From contig JAJXWA010000001.1 of the NCBI GenBank assembly GCA_021781795.1, positions 620,001-684,000 of the forward strand: a stretch of DNA of 64,000 nucleotides. Reading direction: 5' to 3'. Positions 8,149 through 16,041 of this stretch are shown piece after piece. How positions within the stretch are numbered: the first letter of the stretch is position 1; each line of letters opens with the position of its first letter. The notes under the pieces are model-generated. The model worked only from the letters and a program-made list of their open reading frames with translations. It was not told the DNA's origin and ran no database searches. Origin of the DNA: Acidobacteriota bacterium. GTDB taxonomy: Bacteria; Acidobacteriota; Terriglobia; Terriglobales; Acidobacteriaceae. A program made the position numbers and the translations under genes.

Positions 8149-9468
8149 TTACTGGAGCAGCTTGGTCACTTCCTGCTGCAGACTGTTGGCCTGGGCAAGA
8201 GCCGAGATACCTGTCTGGCTGAGAATCTCGAACTTGGACAGGTTGGAGGAGGCCTGTGCATAGTCGGTGGCCTGCACGGCGTTCTGTGCAGAGACGATGT
8301 TCTGCTGCTGTGTGCTGATGACCTGGCTCACCGAATTCAACGTATTGATCTGGGAGCCGATGTAGCCATCCTGCGCCGCTACATCGCTGATCGCCGTGTT
8401 GAGCGCGGTCAGAGCCGCCTGCGCGGTGGACTGGGTGCTCAGCGAACTCGTGCTCAGGTCCTGCCCGGTCGTGGCGGCGTAGCTGATGGTTGCTGTCCCG
8501 GTGCTGCCTGCGTCGATGGTTGGAGTTATCTGTCCCGTCGTGCTATCGGCCAGAGCGGTCGTGCCCTGTGCGATCTGGACCTGCCCCACCGTGGTCGGCG
8601 CACCATTCACGACGTTGCCGGAGATCATGATACCGGTGTCGCTGGTAGCCGCTGCGCTGGAGTCGCCTGCTGCGCCGGCGGTCGTAAACGAAGCCGTGAT
8701 CCCCAGTCCGGATCCGTTTATGGCTGCGATCATTCCGTCCACCGTATTGGCATAGCCGGTTGTGCCACCAGTGCTGATGGTGGCCGTAGACGTGATTAGA
8801 GTGCCGGACGAGTTCTTTCCGATGGCGTACGTCACGGTGAGAGAGCTGCCTGCCGAGATGCTGTCGGTCGATTGCGCATTGACACCGCTCGCACCCGTCT
8901 TCGACATATCAACAAATACGCTCTGTCCCGAGGAGTAGCTCATCGCGCCATTGGTCTGGCCAACAGCGCTGGACGAGAGTGTACCAATGCTGAGCGCGTC
9001 GATCGACGCGCCTTTCGTGGAGGAGTCGCCCGTGTAGATGTTGAACGACTTTCCGAAGACAGCCTGCTGGTTGTAAGTGGTGGTTGAGCCGATGTTAGAG
9101 ATTTCGGAAAGAATGGACTGGTACTCCTGATTGGCAGCCGCGCCCTGCGTGCTGTTGAGGGTGCCGTTCGAGGCTTCGGTCGCCAGCGTCACGGCACGGT
9201 TGAGCAGGTTCGTCACTTGCGAGAGGGCGCCGTCGGCGACCTGGAGAAGGCCTACGCCTTCGGTTGCGTTCGTGGATGACTGGGTGAGCGCGGTCGAGTT
9301 CGCGGCCAGACCGTTCACCAGCGAAAGGCCGGCGGCATCATCGGCTCCTGAGTTAATACGCGAGCCGGAGGACAACTGTTGCAGTGTTTTGGACAGGCTG
9401 CTGCTTGTGTTGTTGAGGTTGTTCTCCGCGTAAAGCGCATTGAGATTGTTTAAGACTCCCAGGGACAT
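8149..9468 (-). CDS. fliC: Flagellin
   Basis: Structural subunit of the flagellar filament, exported through the flagellar type III system. I chose the ATG at 9468 because the text from there (MSLGVLNNLNALYAENNLNN) is the usual flagellin N-terminus and AAGGAG sits 6 nt upstream; an open frame continues 31 codons further but has no flagellin-like sequence. The 439 residues have conserved N-terminal D0/D1 (LQQLSSGSRINSGADDAAG at about 28-46), a serine/threonine/glycine-rich variable centre, and a C-terminal D0 with SQVISTQQQNIVSAQNAVQ and a final EVTKLLQ. A sigma-28 promoter lies about 100 nt upstream and a hairpin follows the stop, so it is probably a single-gene, late-class unit with a long 5' leader. 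Confidence 0.96.
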   Translation of the reverse strand: MSLGVLNNLNALYAENNLNNTSSSLSKTLQQLSSGSRINSGADDAAGLSLVNGLAANSTALTQSSTNATEGVGLLQVADGALSQVTNLLNRAVTLATEASNGTLNSTQGAAANQEYQSILSEISNIGSTTTYNQQAVFGKSFNIYTGDSSTKGASIDALSIGTLSSSAVGQTNGAMSYSSGQSVFVDMSKTGASGVNAQSTDSISAGSSLTVTYAIGKNSSGTLITSTATISTGGTTGYANTVDGMIAAINGSGLGITASFTTAGAAGDSSAAATSDTGIMISGNVVNGAPTTVGQVQIAQGTTALADSTTGQITPTIDAGSTGTATISYAATTGQDLSTSSLSTQSTAQAALTALNTAISDVAAQDGYIGSQINTLNSVSQVISTQQQNIVSAQNAVQATDYAQASSNLSKFEILSQTGISALAQANSLQQEVTKLLQ

Positions 9469-9570
9469 GGACAGCTCCTTTTGGATGCGTGATTTTGCGG
9501 CTCCATCTTCTCCCCTGCAGCATTCTTCCTCTGCTCCTGCCTGCGGGTGATGCCGCTGCATCTTGACTCT

Positions 9571-9597
9571 TCATCGGCGTGACCAGCGGCGACTTTA
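9571..9597 (-). promoter_or_regulatory. Sigma-28 (FliA) promoter for flagellin
   Basis: On the minus strand the sequence reads TAAA (9594-9597), exactly 15 nt of spacer, then GCCGATGA (9571-9578). The known FliA consensus is TAAA-N15-GCCGATAA, so 11 of 12 key bases match. The predicted start near 9563 gives a leader of roughly 95 nt before the flagellin ATG. Confidence 0.82.
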
Positions 9598-9644
9598 TTG
9601 GCGCGGGAAAATAGTTCTGGCCCAATGCGGAGACCTCCTTCGAT

Positions 9645-9671
9645 TGAACGATTTTTCTTCATCGCCGATGA
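9645..9671 (+). promoter_or_regulatory. Sigma-28-like promoter for flbD-motAB
   Basis: On the plus strand TGAA (9645-9648), 15 nt, then GCCGATGA (9664-9671) lies 21 nt before the flbD ATG. The -10 box is identical to that of the divergent flagellin promoter; the -35 has one deviation from TAAA. This would place flbD and the motor genes in the same late class as flagellin. Confidence 0.6.
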
Positions 9672-9692
9672 ATAGAGGGAAAGGTTCTCACC

Positions 9693-9995
9693 ATGATTGA
9701 ACTCACGCGCCTGAATGGAAGTCCCATGCTGCTGAACAGCGATCTGATCAAGACCGCGGAAAGCTCGCCGGACACAATGCTGACGCTCATTAACGGAGAA
9801 AAGCTGATTGTGCGCGAAGAACCGTCGGAGGTGGTGGAGCGCGTCCTGGTCTACAGAGCGCAGCTGCTGGCCATGGTGGCGCGCCGACTGCCGTCCCTGA
9901 GCGACCTGCAGCAGATTGCGTCTCTCTCCAGCCTCGATATGGAAGCGGCCGGGCCCGTGCCAGGATCGATTCCCAAGCCGTCCGCCACACGCTAG
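9693..9995 (+). CDS. flbD: Flagellar FlbD-family protein
   Basis: Small conserved protein of about 100 residues found in flagellar operons, often next to motA. Its exact role is not settled; it is distinct from the Caulobacter response regulator also called FlbD. The first 60 residues match the family pattern well: IELTRLNGSPMLLNSDLI, then SPDTMLTLINGEKLIVREE and a helix EVVERVLVYRA. The C-terminal 40 residues are a lineage-specific tail rich in serine and proline. It is the first gene of the plus-strand flbD-motA-motB unit, 46 nt ahead of motA, behind a sigma-28-like promoter. Confidence 0.85.
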   Translation: MIELTRLNGSPMLLNSDLIKTAESSPDTMLTLINGEKLIVREEPSEVVERVLVYRAQLLAMVARRLPSLSDLQQIASLSSLDMEAAGPVPGSIPKPSATR

Positions 9996-10041
9996 AGCGA
10001 GGATGCGCTGACACAGGCTGCAGTTCAGGAAGGATGTGGAG

Positions 10042-10833
10042 ATGGACAAGGCGAGCATCGGCGGAGTGCTTCTGGCGGTGGTGGGAATTCTTGCAGGCCT
10101 GCTGCTCGAAGGCGGAAACCTCGGCCAGATTCTGCAGCCCACTGCGGCGCTGATTGTCTTTGGTGGAACACTCGGTGCGGTGCTCTTGCAGTTTCCTTTG
10201 GATACGGTTCTTGGCTCGGCGGTCCGTCTGGTCCGCATCTTTCGGCCCGATCGAAGAAAGAAAGGCCACGTCATCGCGATGCTGGTTCAGTTTGCCCACA
10301 AGGCACGCCGAGAGGGCGTTGTCTCCCTCGACAAGGACTTGCCGACGATTCCGGATCCGTTTTTGAGACAGGCCCTGATGCTTGCTGTGGATGGAACAGA
10401 GCCGGGCGAACTGAGGAAGATGATGCGCGTCAGTATGGATTCTGCGGCCGAAGCGGAGGATCGCTTCCCTTCCGTCTTTGAGTCAGCAGGAGGGTTCTCG
10501 CCGACGATCGGAATTCTTGGCGCGGTGATGGGACTGATCCAGGTGATGCAGCACCTGGATAACATTCAGGAAGTGGGCCGCGGGATTGCGGTCGCCTTCG
10601 TCGCCACAATTTACGGAGTCGGTGCGGCCAATCTCTTCTTCCTCCCATTCTCCGGCAAGATGCGCCTCCAGATACGCGATGAACAGCAGCGGCGCGAGAT
10701 GATGCTGGAAGCGGTGATCTCGATTCTGGAAGGCATGAACCCGCGCATGCTCGAGATCAAGCTGGCCGGATTTGACTGCTCCGTGACCGGCGGTGAGCGG
10801 CAGGCAAAGCAGAAAAAGGAACGTGCCGCGTGA
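10042..10833 (+). CDS. motA: Flagellar motor stator protein MotA
   Basis: Inner-membrane stator component that forms the proton channel with MotB and transmits torque to FliG. The 263 residues show four hydrophobic segments (about 5-20, 30-50, 150-172, 180-205), a large cytoplasmic loop with charged torque residues (RRKKGHVIAMLVQFAHKARREG), the conserved proline region GGFSPTIGILGAVMGLI, and VAFVATIYGVGAANLFFLP. I prefer the ATG at 10042, with AAGGA 7 nt upstream; a GTG two codons earlier (10036) is possible. The stop overlaps the motB start by 4 nt, so translation is coupled. Confidence 0.94.
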   Translation: MDKASIGGVLLAVVGILAGLLLEGGNLGQILQPTAALIVFGGTLGAVLLQFPLDTVLGSAVRLVRIFRPDRRKKGHVIAMLVQFAHKARREGVVSLDKDLPTIPDPFLRQALMLAVDGTEPGELRKMMRVSMDSAAEAEDRFPSVFESAGGFSPTIGILGAVMGLIQVMQHLDNIQEVGRGIAVAFVATIYGVGAANLFFLPFSGKMRLQIRDEQQRREMMLEAVISILEGMNPRMLEIKLAGFDCSVTGGERQAKQKKERAA

Positions 10834-11657
10834 AGCGCGCAAGCCGGCACGCGAGTCGAGTAAGCCATGAGAGATGGCTGGTATCGTACGCCGACTTCAT
10901 TACGCTTCTATTTGCCTTCTTTGTTGTGATGTATGCCTTTGCCAAGGCCGGAGAGAAGAAGCAGGCGCAGGTTTCGCAAGCCATTGACTCGGCTTTTCGC
11001 AGCATGGGCGTCTTCAAAGATCATGCGGGAGAACATGCGGACCTAATCGACGGGCAAACCGGCCCCGTCGATGGCTCTCCGCAGGTGGAGCCGGTGATGC
11101 AAGACGATGTGGAATCTCCCGCTAAGGCGCGCGATGATCTGAAGCGATTGCAACGAACGCTGACCTCAAGCCTGACCACTGCGATTGCTAATAGCGGAGT
11201 GTCAATTTCCATGGGCCGGGATGGCCTAATCATCAGCCTAAGGGAAGCAGGATTTTTCCAGGCAGGATCGGCAACACCGGAGCCGGGAACGCTCGCAGTG
11301 CTCAAAGCGATCGGAGGCGCGCTTGCGGACTCTGGACTGGATGTACGAGTGGAGGGACACACCGACAACGTTCCGGTCCACACGATGCGATTTGATTCGA
11401 ACTGGGAACTCTCGGCCGCGCGCGCAACAGCTATCGCTCGCATGCTTCTTGAGGTTCACGCGGTTTCTGCCGAACATCTCTCCGCCGCGGGATATGGCGA
11501 ATATCATCCCGTCGCAAGCAACGAAACGGCCGAAGGGCGCGCGCAGAACCGCAGAGTCGATCTCGTAATTACGCCGCGCACGAGAATTGATTTCTCTCTC
11601 GCTGCTCCGCGCGCTGGCGCGGACGGGGCCTGGAAACGTATCACAGATCCCAACTGA
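10830..11657 (+). CDS. motB: Flagellar motor stator protein MotB
   Basis: Stator partner of MotA that anchors the motor to peptidoglycan and carries the proton-accepting aspartate. One N-terminal membrane helix (about residues 17-37) contains the expected SYADFITLLFAF, with the key Asp in YADF. A linker of low complexity follows, then a C-terminal OmpA-like peptidoglycan-binding domain (about 130-250) with EGHTDNVPV and the NRRVDLVI motif. The start is a GTG overlapping the motA stop. At 275 residues it has the usual MotB size. It closes the flbD-motA-motB unit; the next gene converges from the other strand. Confidence 0.94.
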   Translation: MKRASRHASRVSHERWLVSYADFITLLFAFFVVMYAFAKAGEKKQAQVSQAIDSAFRSMGVFKDHAGEHADLIDGQTGPVDGSPQVEPVMQDDVESPAKARDDLKRLQRTLTSSLTTAIANSGVSISMGRDGLIISLREAGFFQAGSATPEPGTLAVLKAIGGALADSGLDVRVEGHTDNVPVHTMRFDSNWELSAARATAIARMLLEVHAVSAEHLSAAGYGEYHPVASNETAEGRAQNRRVDLVITPRTRIDFSLAAPRAGADGAWKRITDPN

Positions 11658-11710
11658 GCGGCTTACCGCAACATGCATTACGCGGTGCAGGCAAGCATCT
11701 TCGCATCCGC

Positions 11711-12250
11711 TCAGTTCGTTTGCCAGATCATATCGACCTTAATGGGAATTTCGTTCTTGATGGGCACGGTCAAGAACGAGGGCCTGTCGATCTTGAAGTC
11801 GGAGCAGGTGGCCGGAATTTCTCCAGAGATATGAACCTGGTGGCCCTGGTCTGCACGCTGAAACGGAACGTGCTGGTAGTGTGCGGCCTGTCCGGCAAAC
11901 TGCACTTCGAGATCCGCATAGATGGTGGATTCTGTGGTCTGAGACTGCGGGAAGTGTGCCCGCACAACGACCATCGGGAATTGCGCCCCTCGCGTAGTCT
12001 CCAGCATGTGCAGGTCGCGATTGGTGTCGCCGGAATCGAAGGACTTGACCGGCACAGCAATCAGAATGTCGCACAGACCTGCGTGGCAGGTTCCCTTCCC
12101 CCGCGCGGCGTGGCTCGTGCCATCCACTTCGTGCATAGGATGCGACATATGATACGAGAGCGTGGACTGAGCCAATGTCCACTGCACATCCTTCTGCGCG
12201 AAAGCCGGGGACGCCACGAGCGCAATCATGAGCAGCGATTGAAATCTCAT
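11711..12250 (-). CDS. YceI-like periplasmic lipid-binding protein
   Basis: Exported protein of about 179 residues resembling YceI, a lipocalin-like beta-barrel family that binds isoprenoid-type lipids. I start it at the ATG at 12250, which gives a clear signal peptide (MRFQSLLMIALVASPAFAQ) and a GGGAGAAG ribosome site; an open frame extends 11 codons further without one. Family-like features are the opening VQWTLAQSTLSYHMSHPMHEVDG, a KSFDSGDTNRDLHMLE segment (the region of YceI with a conserved N/D-RD-HM pattern), and a final beta-rich part with DFKIDRP. Its ATG overlaps the stop of the upstream membrane-protein gene as ATGA, indicating coupled translation and a functional pair. Ligand unknown. 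Confidence 0.8.
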   Translation of the reverse strand: MRFQSLLMIALVASPAFAQKDVQWTLAQSTLSYHMSHPMHEVDGTSHAARGKGTCHAGLCDILIAVPVKSFDSGDTNRDLHMLETTRGAQFPMVVVRAHFPQSQTTESTIYADLEVQFAGQAAHYQHVPFQRADQGHQVHISGEIPATCSDFKIDRPSFLTVPIKNEIPIKVDMIWQTN

Positions 12251-12993
12251 TGCTTCTCCCAGAATTTCCAGTGAATCGGCCACGACACCGCTACGATGGA
12301 GGCACCATAGGCTGCAGCGGTGACGACGGCGACAGGGCCATGGGCAGAAGCGATACCGTGCACCTTTTCGCCGCTGCTTTCCTGGTTGTATGCCATGATG
12401 CCGAGAATTGGCGTGAGAATCATGCCGGGCCCGTGGATGAACGCCAGCGCCTCATGAAAGCGGATTCCTCCATGCTTGTGAGTGCCGGGAATGCGCGGAG
12501 CGCGAATAGCAAAGTACGCAGTCGTAAAGTACAGCGCCGCGGTTGTGCCGCCGAGTGCTGCATGAAAATCGAGATTGGCCTGGCTCGGTTCCGTGATTGG
12601 TTGTCCGTTTTTGCCTTTGGCTTTTGCCATCGGACCTGTAATTAAAGCGGCCATCATCGGCGCGGCCGTGATGAGTCCAAGCTTCTGATGGATCCTGAGC
12701 ATCTCAGTCCGCTTTTCCAGCACAGCCTGTAGCTTGAGGTCCGGACTGGTTTGTTGCGCAGTGAAGCCAAGATCGCTCAGCGACGGCTCACCCGATGATT
12801 GCGCAGGTGCGGGCGCACTCGGCAATTGCTCCGTCTGGGACTTCTGAGGAGGCTGAGAGGGAATGCTACCCTCCTGCTTTTGTACAGAACTGGAAGCATC
12901 ACTCTGCGCACCCGCCGGAAGAACAGCGAAACACAACAGAGCACTCCCCAGCAGCAGAAGCTTCGCTTGTCTTAAAGTTGCTTTGCGCATCAT
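12247..12993 (-). CDS. Histidine-rich four-helix membrane protein, possibly cytochrome b561-like
   Basis: I do not recognise this 248-residue protein with certainty. It has an N-terminal signal peptide ending near AGAQ (residues about 10-30), a Pro/Ser/Gln-rich linker, then four hydrophobic segments at about 100-120, 140-163, 178-200 and 210-235. Histidines sit at or near helix starts or ends: HQKLG, FHAALGG, HKHGG/FHEALAFIHG and HGIASAHG. Two pairs of His across a four-helix bundle is the arrangement of b561-type di-heme cytochromes, and in E. coli yceI is co-transcribed with the b561 homologue yceJ. The gene overlaps the yceI-like gene by 4 nt. The heme assignment is inference; the protein could equally be a heme-free lineage-specific membrane protein. 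Confidence 0.6.
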   Translation of the reverse strand: MMRKATLRQAKLLLLGSALLCFAVLPAGAQSDASSSVQKQEGSIPSQPPQKSQTEQLPSAPAPAQSSGEPSLSDLGFTAQQTSPDLKLQAVLEKRTEMLRIHQKLGLITAAPMMAALITGPMAKAKGKNGQPITEPSQANLDFHAALGGTTAALYFTTAYFAIRAPRIPGTHKHGGIRFHEALAFIHGPGMILTPILGIMAYNQESSGEKVHGIASAHGPVAVVTAAAYGASIVAVSWPIHWKFWEKQ

Positions 12994-13214
12994 TCGGATC
13001 CGTTGGGGAAAAAGGGAATGCCCTCTTCACTTTTGATGAAGAGATGAAGCATATTGTTGTCAAAGACGAAAGAAAATGGCAAGGCCGGATTCTGCGCATG
13101 CCTCGAGCACACTGTACATCCGCTCATCACGCCACGGCACCGATTCGTTCCTTAGGGTAGCGTGACGATTCTGTCATCTATAAGAAGGAGAAAAGTCGTC
13201 ACTCCGGACCCAAA

Positions 13215-14372
13215 CTAAAGGCTCTCCACAGTCCGCTTCAGTTGCCCGCAGGCGGCGAAGATGTCGCGGCCTCGCGGTTTGCGCAGGTATACCGGTACTC
13301 CTTCCGCGGCGAGTACCTTCCGGAACCCTTCGACCGCCTCCGGCTGCGGCATCTGGAACTGCACATCGGGGCCTGGGTTCCAGGCGATGAGATTCACCTT
13401 CAGAGCGATCCCGGCGCCGCGCACCAGTCGCACCACTTGCTCCGCGTGGTCCGGACTGTCCGTAACTCCGCCCAGCAGCACATATTCGAGCGTAATCCGT
13501 TCCCGATTGCGAAGATGAACGGTGCGAGCGGCCTGCAACACGGCAGCGATCGGCCACTTGCGATTGATGGGCATCACTTCGCTGCGAATGGGATCATTCG
13601 GCGCGTTCAGACTAATCGCCAGCTTCGGCCTGACGTCGTCGGGCTCCTGAGCCAGCCGTTCGATGCCGGGCACGATTCCTGAGGTCGAAACGGTCATGCG
13701 CAGCGGACTAATGCCCACCTCTCGGACTAGAATGCGCACCGCTGCCATCCAATTGTCGTAGTTCAGCAGCGGCTCGCCCATGCCCATAAACACCACATTG
13801 ATGCGGTCCTTGCCCATCACTACGCCGTGCCGGTCGAGGATCGTGACGACCTCACCGGCAATTTCACCTGCGGTGAGATTGCGTTGCAGCCCGAGCCGGG
13901 CTGTGAGGCAAAACTGGCAATTGACCGCGCAGCCAACCTGGCTTGAGATGCAGATCGTGGCGCGATTCCAACTTTTCACCTCATCCTCAAACCCGTCGCC
14001 CATCTCACCGCCGTCGCCTTCGGGCATCCAGACGGCTTCCACGGTGTCCGGCCCCGCGACACCCTCGATGAGGTATCGCTCGGTGCCGTCGCTTGAACGG
14101 AAAGCCTGTAGGATCTTCGGCCGGCCAACGCGCCAACCCTCGTCCGCCAGGCGACGCTTCATAGCAAGGGGCAGTGTGGTCACCTGGTCAAGTGTTGCAA
14201 CTCGCTGACGATACAGTGCTTCCGTCAATTGCCGAGCACGCCATACCGGCTCGCCAGCTATCTCCACTACCTTTTGCAACGCCTGCGCATCCAATCCAAA
14301 GAGAGCGTTGCTGCTACCCGGAGCGGTTCGCAGCGGGTCTAACGCCACAAGATTGTCGGATTGCGAGTTCAT
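13215..14372 (-). CDS. rlmN: 23S rRNA (adenine-2503-C2)-methyltransferase RlmN
   Basis: Radical SAM enzyme that methylates C2 of A2503 in 23S rRNA, and of A37 in some tRNAs, affecting decoding accuracy. The 385 residues include the 4Fe-4S motif CAVNCQFC (about residue 150), the MGMGEPLLN SAM-binding segment, an ISLNAPND strand, and near the C-terminus AACGQL, whose Cys is the transient methyl-carrying residue together with an upstream Cys. Length and motif order match the family (about 350-390). The fold starts with an accessory helical domain (LDAQALQKVVEIAGEPVWRARQ). It is separated from flanking genes and divergent from the M16 peptidase gene. Confidence 0.95.
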   Translation of the reverse strand: MNSQSDNLVALDPLRTAPGSSNALFGLDAQALQKVVEIAGEPVWRARQLTEALYRQRVATLDQVTTLPLAMKRRLADEGWRVGRPKILQAFRSSDGTERYLIEGVAGPDTVEAVWMPEGDGGEMGDGFEDEVKSWNRATICISSQVGCAVNCQFCLTARLGLQRNLTAGEIAGEVVTILDRHGVVMGKDRINVVFMGMGEPLLNYDNWMAAVRILVREVGISPLRMTVSTSGIVPGIERLAQEPDDVRPKLAISLNAPNDPIRSEVMPINRKWPIAAVLQAARTVHLRNRERITLEYVLLGGVTDSPDHAEQVVRLVRGAGIALKVNLIAWNPGPDVQFQMPQPEAVEGFRKVLAAEGVPVYLRKPRGRDIFAACGQLKRTVESL

Positions 14373-14495
14373 TCAGGCTCAGAATAAGCCATTTTGTTCA
14401 TCTTTTGCAGCATCCTGACCCACTTCACCCCCTCTTCGATTCCCGGCTTGACAGGCAAATTGAGAACGCACGTCAACGCACTTGTTTCAGTGACC

Positions 14496-14501
14496 TACAA
14501 T
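14496..14501 (+). promoter_or_regulatory. Candidate -10 element TACAAT upstream of the M16 peptidase
   Basis: TACAAT ends 14 nt before the ATG at 14516; a weak -35 (TCAACG, 14473-14478) lies 17 nt upstream. A start near 14508 would leave a leader of about 8 nt without room for a ribosome-binding site. Confidence 0.4.
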
Positions 14502-14515
14502 CGTAGATTGACCCC

Positions 14516-15796
14516 ATGATGAAGACCACCGAACGAAACCTTCGCCGAACCCTACTTCCGAGCGGCCTTACTGTTCTGACCGAGCGCATGGAGCATCTGC
14601 GCTCCGTCGCGATGGGCGTCTGGATCAAATCCGGCTCACGATGCGAAACGCCGGAAGCGAATGGAATCTCGCATTTTGTTGAACACATGCTCTTCAAAGG
14701 TACCCGTTCCCGTTCAGCGCAGCATATCGCTCGCGAAATGGACTCGATCGGCGGCAACCTCGATGCGTTCACCGGCAAGGAGACGATCTGCTTCAACGTC
14801 AAGTCGCTTGCTGAGCATGTGCCAATCGCGCTAGATGTACTGTCGGACCTGGTGCTGAATCCTGTTTTCGGCGCCGATGAAATTGAGCGGGAGCGCGGAG
14901 TCATTCTCGAAGAAATCAAGATTGACGAAGATAACCCCGACGTTCTCGTCCACGAACTGTTTACCCAGAGCTTTTGGAAGGATCACCCGCTCGGAAAACC
15001 GATTCTCGGCACATCCGCTACGGTCGGCAATCTGGGCCGCAAGCAACTGTTTGATTATCATGGCGGCAGATTTCAGGGCCGCAACATGGTCTTCTCCGCG
15101 GCGGGGCATCTCGAACACGATCGATTTGTGGAATTGGTTGCCCAACGCTTTCACGCTCTCCTGCCTGGCGAGGCCGTGCTCGAAGAACCCGCGCCCGAGA
15201 CCAGCGCACGGATTATCCTGCGCAACAAAAAATCACTCGAACAGGTGCAGATATGCCTTGGCGTGCCTGCACCTTCTGTCACCGATGAGAATCGCTACGC
15301 CACGCTGATTCTGAACACTGTGCTGGGTGGCGGCATGAGCTCGCGCCTCTTTCAAACCATTCGCGAAGAGCGCGGCATGGCGTATTCCATCTATTCCGAC
15401 TTGAACCCGTACCGCGACACAGGAACGCTGTGCGTCTACGCCGGCACTTCATCCGGAAAAGCTCTTGAGGTAGTCCAACTCGTGCTTCAGGAGTTTCGTA
15501 AGCTCAAGGATGAACCGTTAGAATCTGACGAATTGAACCGCGCGAAGGATCAGCTGAAAGGCAACATCCTCATGGGGCTGGAAAGCTCGAACTCCAGGAT
15601 GGCCAATCTGGCGCGGCAGGAGATGTACTTCCAGCAATTCTTCTCTGCAGAAGAGGTCATTGCTCGGGTAGACGAGGTGAATGCGGCGCAGGTGCAGGCG
15701 ATGGCGCAGAGACTCTTTCGTCCGGAAACCGTTGCCGTGACTCTGCTGGGGAGGCTGGACGGAATACGCCTCACGCGGAAGCAAATCGCGTGCTGA
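14516..15796 (+). CDS. M16-family zinc metallopeptidase (processing-protease type)
   Basis: Zinc peptidase of the pitrilysin/mitochondrial-processing-peptidase family. The inverted zinc motif HFVEH lies at about residues 53-57 with the distal glutamate in ERERGVILEEIKI about 75 residues later, so the active site looks intact. The second half (LGGGMSSRLFQTIREERGMAYS) is the conserved non-catalytic half that forms the clamshell, including the R/Y substrate-binding pair. At 426 residues it is a typical single-chain bacterial family member (PqqL/YmxG/AlbF-like); no signal peptide is seen, so it is probably cytoplasmic. Substrate unknown. The gene is monocistronic by appearance, with a hairpin downstream. 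Confidence 0.9.
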   Translation: MMKTTERNLRRTLLPSGLTVLTERMEHLRSVAMGVWIKSGSRCETPEANGISHFVEHMLFKGTRSRSAQHIAREMDSIGGNLDAFTGKETICFNVKSLAEHVPIALDVLSDLVLNPVFGADEIERERGVILEEIKIDEDNPDVLVHELFTQSFWKDHPLGKPILGTSATVGNLGRKQLFDYHGGRFQGRNMVFSAAGHLEHDRFVELVAQRFHALLPGEAVLEEPAPETSARIILRNKKSLEQVQICLGVPAPSVTDENRYATLILNTVLGGGMSSRLFQTIREERGMAYSIYSDLNPYRDTGTLCVYAGTSSGKALEVVQLVLQEFRKLKDEPLESDELNRAKDQLKGNILMGLESSNSRMANLARQEMYFQQFFSAEEVIARVDEVNAAQVQAMAQRLFRPETVAVTLLGRLDGIRLTRKQIAC

Positions 15797-15848
15797 CTCG
15801 ATCAAAATCAACGCAACCACCGCGGAATTCCCGGCCGCCACTGAATCG

Positions 15849-15879
15849 CAGATTGGCGTGAGCGAACCGCGCCAATCTG
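15849..15879 (+). terminator. Stem-loop after the M16 peptidase gene
   Basis: Perfect 10-bp inverted repeat (CAGATTGGCG, 15849-15858; CGCCAATCTG, 15870-15879) with an 11-nt loop, about 50 nt after the stop. A T-rich patch (TCTTTCTTTTCGTTT) follows 16 nt later rather than immediately. Confidence 0.55.
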
Positions 15880-16003
15880 CCAGATCGATCAGAATCTTTC
15901 TTTTCGTTTGAAATGAATCCAAGCCATTTTGTGACCCAGCGCACATCCGAAAAACAGCAATGTCAAGCGATGACTTTCGTCCCTTCGACCATGAGAGAAA
16001 TAG

Positions 16004-16032
16004 TTCACGACTCAGAATGAGTTCACTACAAT
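16004..16032 (+). promoter_or_regulatory. Candidate sigma-70 promoter of the radical SAM gene
   Basis: TTCACG (16004-16009), 17-nt spacer, TACAAT (16027-16032). The heptamer AGTTCAC occurs twice (16002-16008 and 16020-16026), flanking the spacer as a direct repeat that could bind a regulator. The -10 ends 9 nt before the ATG at 16042, so the transcript would be nearly leaderless. Confidence 0.5.
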
Positions 16033-16041
16033 CTGAGCAGG

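Noticed and set aside
9361..9561. Upstream-extended flagellin start (9561)
   Set aside because: The 31 extra codons do not resemble flagellin, and an optimal AAGGAG lies 6 nt before the ATG at 9468.
13058..13063. TTGACA (minus strand) as -35 of the four-helix membrane protein gene
   Set aside because: No acceptable -10 at 15-19 nt spacing (TTCATC only); kept out of the feature list.
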